Source of the DNA: CF-161 sp035638495
GTDB taxonomy: Bacteria > Chloroflexota > Dormibacteria > Dormibacterales > Dormibacteraceae
Length of the DNA stretch: 27,954 nt
Assembly (NCBI GenBank): GCA_035638495.1
Contig: DASQZW010000306.1
Coordinates: forward strand, 1 to 27,954
Direction: 5' to 3'
Of this stretch, positions 8,078 through 15,130 are shown piece after piece; within the stretch, counting starts at the first letter, position 1; each line of letters begins with the position of its first letter. The notes under the pieces were generated by a model. The model saw nothing but the letters and a program-made list of their open reading frames with translations, did not search any database and was not told where the DNA came from. The translations under genes were made by a program, and so were the position numbers.

Positions 8078-9360
8078 CCGCGGTCCGCCGCCATTGGCTG
8101 GATGCCGGCCGGCCGCTCGCCGGCAACCTGATGGCGCAGCTCGGAGCGCTCGTCGCTCTGGCGCTGGCCTCGCTGCTCGTCGCCCGGCTCGACGGCCCGG
8201 CGGGCGTCGGAGACCTCGCCATCCTGCGGCTCCTGCCGTGGCTGCTGGCCGTCGTCCTGTCGGGCGGCCTGCCCGGGGCCATCTCCTACTTCCTCGCCGG
8301 AGCCGAGCGGGAGAGTGCCCAGCTCCCGCCGACGATCGCCGCGATGGTCGCGGCCTCCGGTGCCCTCGGTGCCGCCGTGTGGGTAGCGCTCACGCCGCTC
8401 ATCCACGAAGTCTTCCTGCGCGACCTGGCGTTGGCGGTCGTGGCCTGGGCCGCGCTGAAGGTCGTCTCACGGCTGCTGGTCATCACCGCCAAGGCCTGCG
8501 CACAGGGGCAGCTGGACCCGGCCGGGAGCAACCTCGTGATCCTGCTCGAGGAGCTGATGTTCCTCCCGGCCTATGCGGTGGTGTGGGCGCTCGGCGCCCG
8601 CGGAGGCGGGGCGCTGGTGGCCGCGCTGGTGCTCGGCGACGTGGCCACCGCGTCGATTGGTTGGGGACGTGTCCTGAGCCGGGGCTTCCTGGCGTCGGCG
8701 CACGGGTTCTCCGCCCCGCTGGCGCGGCGCATCGTCGCGTTCGGCACGCGGGCCCAGGCCGGCAGCCTGATGACCCTCGTCAACCTGCGGCTGGACTTCC
8801 TGCTGCTCGGAGCGCTGGCCGGCTCCGCCGTGCTCGGGGTCTACGCGATCGCGTCGCGCTATGCGGAGCTGCTGCGCCTGCCCCCCCTGGCCGTCTACTG
8901 GGTGTACTACCCGCGGTTCGCCAGGGTGGGCCGGGCGGCGGCGGCGGCGCAGGCGCGCGCGCTGATGCCGCGCCTCGGCCTGCTGTCGGTGGCGGCCGCG
9001 GCGCCGCTGGCCCTGGCGGCTCCGTTCGTGATCCCGCTGCTGTACGGGGCCGCCTTCCAGCCCGCGGTGCTGGCCGCGCAGCTGCTCTGCGTGGGCCTGG
9101 TGGGAGAGGGCCTCGGCGGCGTGGTCACGGCGTTCCTGTACGGCACCGGCCGGCCCGGTCTCAATTCGATGGCCGTGCTCGCAGGCCTGGCCACGACCGT
9201 CTGCCTCGATCTCCTGCTGATCCCGCGTCACGGCCTGCTGGGTGCGGCGGTCGCGTCGTGCGCAGCCTACGCCGTGACGACGGCGGCGCTGCTCGCCTGC
9301 TTCCGGCTGGTCACACGCAGCCTGCAGGCGCCGGCGCCGGCGGAGGTCGGAAGGACGTGA
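8074..9360 (+). CDS. Wzx-like polysaccharide flippase (MOP superfamily)
   Basis: This 428-residue integral membrane protein has roughly 12 hydrophobic segments and only short loops, as in the polysaccharide-specific transporters of the MOP superfamily. The segment ending FLASAHGF is followed by a repeat-like second half starting IVAFGTRAQAGSLMTLVNLRLDFLLLG, a pattern typical of O-antigen flippases. Wzx proteins move undecaprenyl-pyrophosphate-linked repeat units across the cytoplasmic membrane. The GTG at 8074 overlaps the preceding stop (GTGA) and is preferred over an earlier in-frame start that would run into the upstream gene. Family is clear; glycan specificity is unknown. Confidence 0.85.
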   Translation: MTAVRRHWLDAGRPLAGNLMAQLGALVALALASLLVARLDGPAGVGDLAILRLLPWLLAVVLSGGLPGAISYFLAGAERESAQLPPTIAAMVAASGALGAAVWVALTPLIHEVFLRDLALAVVAWAALKVVSRLLVITAKACAQGQLDPAGSNLVILLEELMFLPAYAVVWALGARGGGALVAALVLGDVATASIGWGRVLSRGFLASAHGFSAPLARRIVAFGTRAQAGSLMTLVNLRLDFLLLGALAGSAVLGVYAIASRYAELLRLPPLAVYWVYYPRFARVGRAAAAAQARALMPRLGLLSVAAAAPLALAAPFVIPLLYGAAFQPAVLAAQLLCVGLVGEGLGGVVTAFLYGTGRPGLNSMAVLAGLATTVCLDLLLIPRHGLLGAAVASCAAYAVTTAALLACFRLVTRSLQAPAPAEVGRT

Positions 9361-10301
9361 GGCTGGGCTGGATCGGCTTCCACCAGGAGGGGGTGTCGGC
9401 CCTGCGCGCGATCGTGGCGCACGGGTACCGGCTCGAGGGGGTCGTGACGCTGCAGCCGGCGGTCGCGGCCCGCCGCAGCGCCGCGGCCGACTACCGGGGC
9501 CTGTGCCGCGAGCTGGGCCTCCCCCTCGTCGAGGTGGCCGACATCAACGGACCGGACGGTCTGTCCGCCCTGGCTTCGCTGGACCTGGACGTCGCCTTCG
9601 TGATCGGGTGGACGCAGCTGGTTCGCGCCGCGGCGCGCAGCCTCGTGCGGACCGGCTTGATCGGCGCCCATGCCTCGCTCCTGCCCGTGGGGCGCGGGCG
9701 GGCCCCGATCAACTGGGCGCTCATCCAGGGCCAGTCGCAGACCGGCAACACGCTGCTGTGGCTGAACGACACGGTGGACGGAGGCGACCTGATCGACCAG
9801 ACCGAGTTCCCGATCAGTCTGTACGACACCTGCGCGACGCTCTATGAGCGCGTCGCCGATTCCAACCGCGACATGATCCTCCGGGTCCTGCCCGGCCTGC
9901 TGCGCGGCGAGCGGCCCGGCCGGGCCCAGCCGGTCAGCGCCGATCCACCGCTGCCAGGCCGGCGGCCTGAGGACGGGCGGATCGATTGGTCGCAGACGAG
10001 CCAGCAGGTCTACGACCTGGTGCGCGCGGTGACCCGCCCGTACCCGGGCGCGTTCAGCACGCTCGCCGGCCGCCGCTGGCTGATCTGGCGCTGCGCACTG
10101 CTGCCCGGCAACCGGCGCGGCGCTCGCCCGGGCATCGTCGTCGGCCCGCTCCGCAGCCCGACGTCCGACGCCTGCGGCCAGGTGGTCCAGTGCGGGCGCG
10201 GCCAGGTCGCGCTGCTCGAGGTGGAGGCCGAAGGCGAGACGCTGGGCGGGACCTGGCTGAGCGATCAGCTCTGGACAGGGAGGTGCTGGGAAGATGCCTG
10301 A
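9357..10301 (+). CDS. Formyltransferase family protein (sugar N-formyltransferase candidate)
   Basis: This 314-residue protein has the formyl-THF-dependent formyltransferase fold. The core has GAHASLLPVGRGRAPINWALI at 103-123 and NDTVDGGDLIDQ (Asp141), corresponding to the N-x-H...D active site of Fmt and ArnA. His105 and the Asp are kept, while the Asn is Gly103, as in some Fmt-like proteins from polysaccharide loci. A C-terminal OB-like part follows (residues 205-314). Sugar N-formyltransferases convert a 3- or 4-amino-deoxysugar nucleotide to its N-formyl form. The operon also has a 4,6-dehydratase, an aminotransferase and a PIG-L deacetylase, which fits that role better than initiator-tRNA formylation. 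The GTG start overlaps the flippase stop. Confidence 0.8.
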   Translation: MRLGWIGFHQEGVSALRAIVAHGYRLEGVVTLQPAVAARRSAAADYRGLCRELGLPLVEVADINGPDGLSALASLDLDVAFVIGWTQLVRAAARSLVRTGLIGAHASLLPVGRGRAPINWALIQGQSQTGNTLLWLNDTVDGGDLIDQTEFPISLYDTCATLYERVADSNRDMILRVLPGLLRGERPGRAQPVSADPPLPGRRPEDGRIDWSQTSQQVYDLVRAVTRPYPGAFSTLAGRRWLIWRCALLPGNRRGARPGIVVGPLRSPTSDACGQVVQCGRGQVALLEVEAEGETLGGTWLSDQLWTGRCWEDA

Positions 10302-10971
10302 GCAGTCGGTCCTGGTGATCGCCGCCCACCCCGACGACGAGCTCCTCGGGTGCGGCGGGACGGTCGCGCTGCACGCGCTTGCCGGCGACCGGGTGACGTG
10401 CGTGATCGTCTGCGAGGGCGAGTCGCTCCGCTACGGGCCCGACGGGGTCGGGCAGCGGTCGCACATGGGCTGTGCCGCGCGCCGGCTGGGCGTGCACGAC
10501 GTCCGCCTGCTCGGCTTCCCCGACCAGCGGCTCGACACGATCTGCCAGCTCGACGTGATCCAGCGGATCGAGGAGGTGGTCCGAGACGTCCGGCCTCGAA
10601 CCGTGTACTGCCAGCACGGCGGCGACGTCAATCGCGACCACCAGCTGGTCTTCCAGGCGGCGCTGGTGGCCACGCGCCCCACCGAGAGCAGCGTGGAGGC
10701 CGTGTACGCGTTCGACACGGCGAGCAGTACCGAGTGGGGCTACCCCAGGACGTTCGTCCCCGACACGTGGATCGATATCGGCTCGACGCTCGAGACCAAG
10801 GTCGAGGCGATGGCCTGCTATCGCAGCGAGGTGCGCCGCTATCCCCATCCGCGGTCCCTGCAGGCTCTGCGCGACCGGGCGCACGCGTGGGGCGTCCAGG
10901 CCTGCCTGGAGGCCGCCGAGGTCTTCATGACCATCAGGAGGGTGGTTCGCCATGCTGAGACGCGCGATTGA
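10294..10971 (+). CDS. PIG-L/LmbE-family N-acetyl-sugar deacetylase
   Basis: This 225-residue protein opens with the diagnostic zinc-binding AHPDDE at 11-16 and has the second metal histidine in DVNRDHQL (His116). Members of this family, such as MshB and PIG-L, remove the N-acetyl group from GlcNAc-containing conjugates using a divalent metal. The ATG lies 8 bases before the end of the formyltransferase gene, so the two are coupled. A deacetylase beside a formyltransferase suggests that an acetamido sugar is converted to a free amine and then formylated. A short Wzy-pathway glycan intermediate or a nucleotide sugar are both possible substrates. Confidence 0.9.
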   Translation: MPEQSVLVIAAHPDDELLGCGGTVALHALAGDRVTCVIVCEGESLRYGPDGVGQRSHMGCAARRLGVHDVRLLGFPDQRLDTICQLDVIQRIEEVVRDVRPRTVYCQHGGDVNRDHQLVFQAALVATRPTESSVEAVYAFDTASSTEWGYPRTFVPDTWIDIGSTLETKVEAMACYRSEVRRYPHPRSLQALRDRAHAWGVQACLEAAEVFMTIRRVVRHAETRD

Positions 10972-13276
10972 CGTGGTGGTGTCCGGAGCGGCGCTCCTCG
11001 CCCTGAGCCCGGTGCTGGCGGTCGTGGGGGTGCTGATCAGGGCGTCCAGCGAGGGTCCGGCCATCTACCGGGCCAGGCGCGCCGGCAGCCGGGGGAGGCA
11101 GTTCGACATGCTCAAGTTCCGCACGATGCGTGTGGACGCACGCCGCGGTGGCGCCGCGGTCACGGCGCGTCACGACCGCCGCGTCACACCGCTCGGCTCC
11201 GTGCTGCGGCGCACGAAGATCGACGAGCTGCCCCAACTCGTCAACGTGCTGCGCGGGGAGATGTCGATCGTGGGCCCGCGCCCGGAGGACCCCCGCATCG
11301 TCGCGGACCACTACACCGCCGAGGACCTGCGGACCCTCGACGTGGCGCCGGGGCTCACCAGTCCCGGCAGCCTGTACAACTACACGGCCGGGGAGGCCAT
11401 GCTCGACGGCCCGGACCCGGACGCGGCGTATGCGTCCCGGCTCCTCCCGATCAAGCTGGCGCTCGACCGGGTCTACCTGCGCCGCCGCGGCCCCGTCTAC
11501 GACCTCCGGATCGTCGCCCGTACCGTCTGGCTGATCCTGGCGACGGCCGCCGGCCGCCGGCGGTTCGCCGACCCGCCCGAGCTCGAGGAGGCGCGGCGGT
11601 CGCTGCAGCCGAGCGGCTCGGGCGGGAGCCGCGCCCGCCGCGTCCCGGTGACCGTCCTCGCCGCCGGGCTCGCTGCCGTGGCCGCCTGGTCGATCGCGCC
11701 GGCCAGGAACGCGGCCGCTGCCGGAGCGCCGGCCATCGTCCAGGGCACTGCGTTCGCGACCGGTTCTCGCCAGGCTTCGACCGGCGTCGCGATGACGGGC
11801 CCGGTCGGCGCCGGTGACCTGCTGGTCGGCTGGTTCGCCGAGTACAACGCGGCGGGCCAGGTCCAGGTCTCCGACGCGGTGAACGGCGCGTGGACACGCG
11901 GACCTGCGTCGCTGGCGTTCTCGAACGACACTGGCGACATCGCCCTGTACTACCTCGCCAACTCCAGGGCAGCCGCGGCCGGCGTGACCGTGACCGTGCG
12001 GGCAGCGGCCCCGTCCTACTACCAGGGCACGATCGCCGAGTACTCGGGCGTCGCGGTCGCGGGCCCGCTCGAGCAGATGGCGGCCGCGCGGGGCGTCGGG
12101 ACGGCGGTCGACAGCGGGGCCACTGCCGCGGTCGCGGCCGGCCGCCTCGTGTTCGCGTCGTTCGTCACCGGCGGCAACCCGAGCTCGGCATCCGCCGGCG
12201 CGACGCAGGGAGTGCCCTTCACCGCGCGCTCGCAGACATCGAGCGGCTCGGCGTTCGACGAGGACGTGGCCGCCGGGGCGGCCGGCGCTCAGCACGGGGC
12301 GGCGACGCTGGGCGCATCGACGGACTGGTACGCCGTCGTCGGGGCCTTCAGCCCCGCGTCCGGCGCGGACACGCAGCCGCCGACGGTGCCGGGCGGCCTG
12401 CACGCGACCGGCGTGGCGGCGACCAGCGTGGGCCTGGCCTGGAGCGCCTCGACGGACGACGTCCAGGTGACGGGCTACACGGTGTACCGGAACGGCGCGT
12501 CGATCGCCACGACCGCAGGGACGTCGTTCACCGACACGACGGTGGCGCCCGCGACGACGTACTCGTACGCGGTCGACGCGTTCGACGCCGCGGGGAACCA
12601 CTCCGCCCAGTCGTCGGGCGTCCCGGTGACGACGCCGGGGCGCTCGCCGCAGTTCGTCCAGGGGGCCGCCGGCTCACCCGGGACGCAGCTGGCGTCCACG
12701 ACGCTCGTCCTGCCGCAGGCGGTCGCCGCCGGCGACCTCCTGGTCGGCTGGTTCGCCCAGTACGACGTCGCCGGACAGGTCAGTGTCTCCGACGACATCA
12801 ACGGCGCGTGGACCAGGTCCGTGTCCGAGCAGTTCACCAATGGTGCCGGCGACATCACCCTCTACTACCGTGAAAACTCGGCCGCCGCGCCGTCAGGCCT
12901 GACGGTGACGATCTCGGCTCCCGCACCCGCGTTCCTCCCCGGAGCGGTCGCCGAGTTCGCGAACGTGGCAACGTCCGGCTCGCTGGACCAGACGGCCGTG
13001 GCCTCGGGCACGGGCACGGCGGCGGACTCGGGCTCGACTCCGGCGGTGCCGGCGGGGGAGCTGGTCGTCGGCGGTCTGATCACGGGCGGCCAGCCGGCGC
13101 CGATCGTCGAGGGCAGCAGTCAGAACGTCCCGTTCACGCTCGCCGTCCAGAACGGCAGCGGGTCGGCGTCCATGGAAGCGATACCGGTGGGGGCGGCGGG
13201 TCCGCAGGACGGCAGCTTCACGCTCAACGTGAGCACGGACTGGTACATGGTGGCCGCGACGTTCCGTCCGGCGTGA
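10952..13276 (+). CDS. PglC-like priming sugar transferase fused to an exported FnIII/beta-repeat tail
   Basis: One uninterrupted frame of 774 codons. Residues 1-215 are a bacterial sugar transferase of the small, monotopic PglC type: an N-terminal hydrophobic helix, LKFRTM at 54-59, IDELPQLVNVLRGEMSIVGPRP with the catalytic-type Asp91-Glu92. It would load a sugar phosphate on undecaprenyl phosphate to start the repeat unit. After a basic stretch (RARR, 227-230) comes a hydrophobic segment at 231-250 followed by ARNAAAAGAP, which looks like a signal-peptidase-type site. The rest is two homologous beta-rich repeats (about 259-470 and 565-774), each with AGDLLVGWFA and NGAWTR blocks, flanking a fibronectin type III domain at 473-562. 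An internal GTG at 11648 could start a separate secreted protein, but no good ribosome-binding site precedes it. The ATG overlaps the PIG-L gene by 20 bp. Confidence 0.85.
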   Translation: MLRRAIDVVVSGAALLALSPVLAVVGVLIRASSEGPAIYRARRAGSRGRQFDMLKFRTMRVDARRGGAAVTARHDRRVTPLGSVLRRTKIDELPQLVNVLRGEMSIVGPRPEDPRIVADHYTAEDLRTLDVAPGLTSPGSLYNYTAGEAMLDGPDPDAAYASRLLPIKLALDRVYLRRRGPVYDLRIVARTVWLILATAAGRRRFADPPELEEARRSLQPSGSGGSRARRVPVTVLAAGLAAVAAWSIAPARNAAAAGAPAIVQGTAFATGSRQASTGVAMTGPVGAGDLLVGWFAEYNAAGQVQVSDAVNGAWTRGPASLAFSNDTGDIALYYLANSRAAAAGVTVTVRAAAPSYYQGTIAEYSGVAVAGPLEQMAAARGVGTAVDSGATAAVAAGRLVFASFVTGGNPSSASAGATQGVPFTARSQTSSGSAFDEDVAAGAAGAQHGAATLGASTDWYAVVGAFSPASGADTQPPTVPGGLHATGVAATSVGLAWSASTDDVQVTGYTVYRNGASIATTAGTSFTDTTVAPATTYSYAVDAFDAAGNHSAQSSGVPVTTPGRSPQFVQGAAGSPGTQLASTTLVLPQAVAAGDLLVGWFAQYDVAGQVSVSDDINGAWTRSVSEQFTNGAGDITLYYRENSAAAPSGLTVTISAPAPAFLPGAVAEFANVATSGSLDQTAVASGTGTAADSGSTPAVPAGELVVGGLITGGQPAPIVEGSSQNVPFTLAVQNGSGSASMEAIPVGAAGPQDGSFTLNVSTDWYMVAATFRPA
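11726..12361 (+). repeat. Tail repeat A of the sugar-transferase fusion
   Basis: Codes for residues 259-470. It shares with the second copy (12644-13273) the blocks AGDLLVGWFA, GQVxVSD, NGAWTR, GDIxLYY, the VAExxxVA stretch and a closing STDWY. The similarity is obvious at protein level, with more divergence in DNA, so the duplication is old. Confidence 0.8.
12644..13273 (+). repeat. Tail repeat B of the sugar-transferase fusion
   Basis: Codes for residues 565-774, the second copy of the beta-rich repeat, separated from copy A by the fibronectin type III domain. It forms the extreme C-terminus, ending STDWYMVAATFRPA. Confidence 0.8.
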
Positions 13277-13284
13277 TCGGGGCT

Positions 13285-13321
13285 CGCCGCCGGCCGGCGG
13301 CGCGGACCCACCATGGGTGGG
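13285..13321 (+). terminator. Candidate terminator hairpins after the polysaccharide operon
   Basis: An 18-bp perfect palindrome (13285-13302, 7-bp stems around GGCC) starts 8 bases after the stop. It is followed by CCCACC-ATG-GGTGGG (13307-13321). There is no T-run, so this is at best a GC-rich hairpin terminator of the kind seen in high-GC bacteria. Confidence 0.35.
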
Positions 13322-13342
13322 TGGGCCAGAATCCGTGACCGG

Positions 13343-13369
13343 TGTCCGGTGCGGGAGGCCCGCTCCGAC
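13343..13369 (+). promoter_or_regulatory. Candidate ECF42-type promoter
   Basis: TGTCCG (13343-13348) is separated by 17 bases from CGAC (13366-13369), leaving about 35-40 bases to the ATG at 13414. The reported ECF42 promoter, as I recall it, has TGTCGA at -35 and CGA/TC near -10. This site differs by one base in the -35 and fits the expected autoregulated DGPF-sigma operon. Confidence 0.45.
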
Positions 13370-13413
13370 GTCCCCTGCGAGAGGCACTGCGGAGTGCCGT
13401 TCGGAGAGACACC

Positions 13414-13830
13414 ATGAAGTACATGATCCTGACCTACGCCTCGCAGCAGGACTACGACGCCATGGCGGGGAGGCCGTCCGGCGACACGGCCTGGTCGCCC
13501 CAGGACTTCGCGGCGATGGGGGCCTTCATGGAGGCCTTCAACCGTGAGCTGAACGAGTCCGGCGAGCTCGTGGAGACGCGCGCCCTGGCGCCCCCGGTCC
13601 ACACCAGGCGCCTGCAGACGAGGGCCGGCGCCCCGGTGGTGACGGACGGCCCGTTCGCGGAGACCACCGAGGTCCTCGCCGGCTACTGGATCGTGGAGTG
13701 CGAGAGCTTCGACCGGGCGACCGCGATCGCGGCCAGGCTGTCCGCCTGTCCGGGGCCACCGGAAGTGGTCGCCCGGGCATTCGCGGACGTGCGGCCCATC
13801 ATCGAGTCCCGGGACGACCTGGAGCCCTAG
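13414..13830 (+). CDS. YciI-like DGPF-domain protein
   Basis: This 138-residue protein starts MKYMILTYAS and carries VVTDGPFAETTEVLAGYWIVE, the DGPF signature of YciI-related proteins. The fold is a ferredoxin-like alpha/beta barrel dimer; the molecular function of the DGPF group is not established. The ATG at 13414 is preceded by GGAGAG (13404-13409) and begins the conserved family N-terminus; an in-frame GTG upstream at 13342 lies in the likely promoter. It sits 6 bases ahead of the ECF42 sigma gene. DGPF genes are the known constant neighbours and proposed targets of ECF42 factors. Confidence 0.9.
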   Translation: MKYMILTYASQQDYDAMAGRPSGDTAWSPQDFAAMGAFMEAFNRELNESGELVETRALAPPVHTRRLQTRAGAPVVTDGPFAETTEVLAGYWIVECESFDRATAIAARLSACPGPPEVVARAFADVRPIIESRDDLEP

Positions 13831-13836
13831 CTGCTC

Positions 13837-15072
13837 ATGCCCGAAACCGAGATCGAGGGCCTGCTCCGGCGGCTGGCGCCGCAGGCCCTCGGCGCGGTGG
13901 TGCGCCGGTACGGGCACTTCGACACCGCCGAGGATGCGACCCAGGAGGCCCTTCTCGCGGCCGCCACCCGGTGGCCGGAGGACGGCATTCCCGCCAATCC
14001 CCGGGCCTGGCTGATCACGGTCGCCTCGCGCCGGCTGACCGATCTCCTGCGCAGCGAGCAGGCTCGCCAGCGCCGCGAGAACGCCGTCGTCCAGCGCATG
14101 CTGCCCGAGGAATGGCTCGCCCCGGCCGCCGACCGGGCGACCGCGGATTCGGACGACACGCTCATCCTGCTGTGCATGTGCTGCCACCCGTCGCTGTCGG
14201 CGGCCTCCCAGATCGCGCTCACGCTGCGTGCCGTCGGCGGCCTCACCACGGCGGAGGTGGCGCGCGCCTTCCTCGTGCCCGAGGCGACGATGACCCGGCG
14301 GATCACCCGCGCCAAGCAGGCCATCAAGGCGAGCGGCATCCCCTTTCGCATGCCCTCGGCTCCGGAGTGGACAGAACGGCTCGCCGCGGTGCTCCACGTG
14401 CTGTACCTGATCTTCAACGAGGGGTACGCGAGCACGTCGGGCCCGGAGCTGCACCGCGCCGAGCTGGCGACCGAGGCGATCCGGCTCGCGCGCATGCTGC
14501 ACGGCTTCCTGCCCGACGACGCCGAGGTGGCGGGACTGCTGGCCCTCATGCTGCTGACGGACGCGCGCCGCGCGGCGCGGACCGGGCCCCACGGCGATCT
14601 GGTCCCGATGGCCGAGCAGGACCGGCGCCTCTGGAATGCCGACCAGGTCGCCGAGGGCGTCGCGCTCATCACCGAGGCGCTGCCCCGCGGTCCGACCGGG
14701 CCATACCAGCTTCAAGCGGCCATCGCGGCGGTCCACGACGAGGCGCCGAACGCGGACGCGACCGACTGGCCGCAGATCGTGGCGCTGTTCGAGCTCCTGA
14801 TGGGCATGTCCGACAACCCGGTGGTGGCCCTGAACCACGCGGTGGCGGTGGCCATGGCCCAGGGCCCGGAGCGGGGGCTCGAGCTCCTGGGCGGCCTCCA
14901 GGCGGACGAGCGAATCGCCCAGGACCACCGGCTGCACGGCGTGCGCGCGCACCTGCTGGAGATGGCCGGCGATCGTGAGGGCGCCCGGGCCTCCTACCTG
15001 GAAGCGGCGCGGGGCGCGGTCAACCCTGCCCGGCGGCGCTATCTGCACTCCCGCGCCGCCCGGCTGGGCTGA
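13837..15072 (+). CDS. ECF42-group RNA polymerase sigma factor with C-terminal TPR-like extension
   Basis: This 411-residue protein has sigma region 2 at about 10-75 (DTAEDATQEALLAAATRWP, then NPRAWLITVASRRLTDLLR). Region 4 is at about 125-170 (GLTTAEVARAFLVPEATMTRRITRAK). A long extension follows, containing VLYLIFNEGYAS and helical TPR-like segments to the end. ECF42 factors are defined by this extension, which regulates activity in place of an anti-sigma factor, and by adjacent DGPF genes, as here. No anti-sigma gene is nearby. The gene is co-directional with the DGPF gene and faces a minus-strand gene end-to-end, with 53 bases between the stops. Confidence 0.9.
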   Translation: MPETEIEGLLRRLAPQALGAVVRRYGHFDTAEDATQEALLAAATRWPEDGIPANPRAWLITVASRRLTDLLRSEQARQRRENAVVQRMLPEEWLAPAADRATADSDDTLILLCMCCHPSLSAASQIALTLRAVGGLTTAEVARAFLVPEATMTRRITRAKQAIKASGIPFRMPSAPEWTERLAAVLHVLYLIFNEGYASTSGPELHRAELATEAIRLARMLHGFLPDDAEVAGLLALMLLTDARRAARTGPHGDLVPMAEQDRRLWNADQVAEGVALITEALPRGPTGPYQLQAAIAAVHDEAPNADATDWPQIVALFELLMGMSDNPVVALNHAVAVAMAQGPERGLELLGGLQADERIAQDHRLHGVRAHLLEMAGDREGARASYLEAARGAVNPARRRYLHSRAARLG

Positions 15073-15111
15073 GCCGCCGGCGGATGTCCGGAACCGAAGG
15101 GCGAGTTGAGG

Positions 15112-15130
15112 CGTGAGACGTCAGCTCACG
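15112..15130. terminator. Hairpin between convergent genes
   Basis: CGTGAG (15112-15117) and CTCACG (15125-15130) form a 6-bp stem with a 7-base loop between the convergent sigma and C39-like genes. It overlaps the stop codon of the minus-strand gene and has no T-run. A second hairpin (ACGTGCC/GGCACGT, 15128-15146) overlaps it but lies within coding sequence. Confidence 0.25.

Noticed and set aside
11648..13276. Independent secreted protein starting at the internal GTG
   Set aside because: No Shine-Dalgarno at proper distance and no stop after the transferase domain; kept only as an alternative to the fusion.
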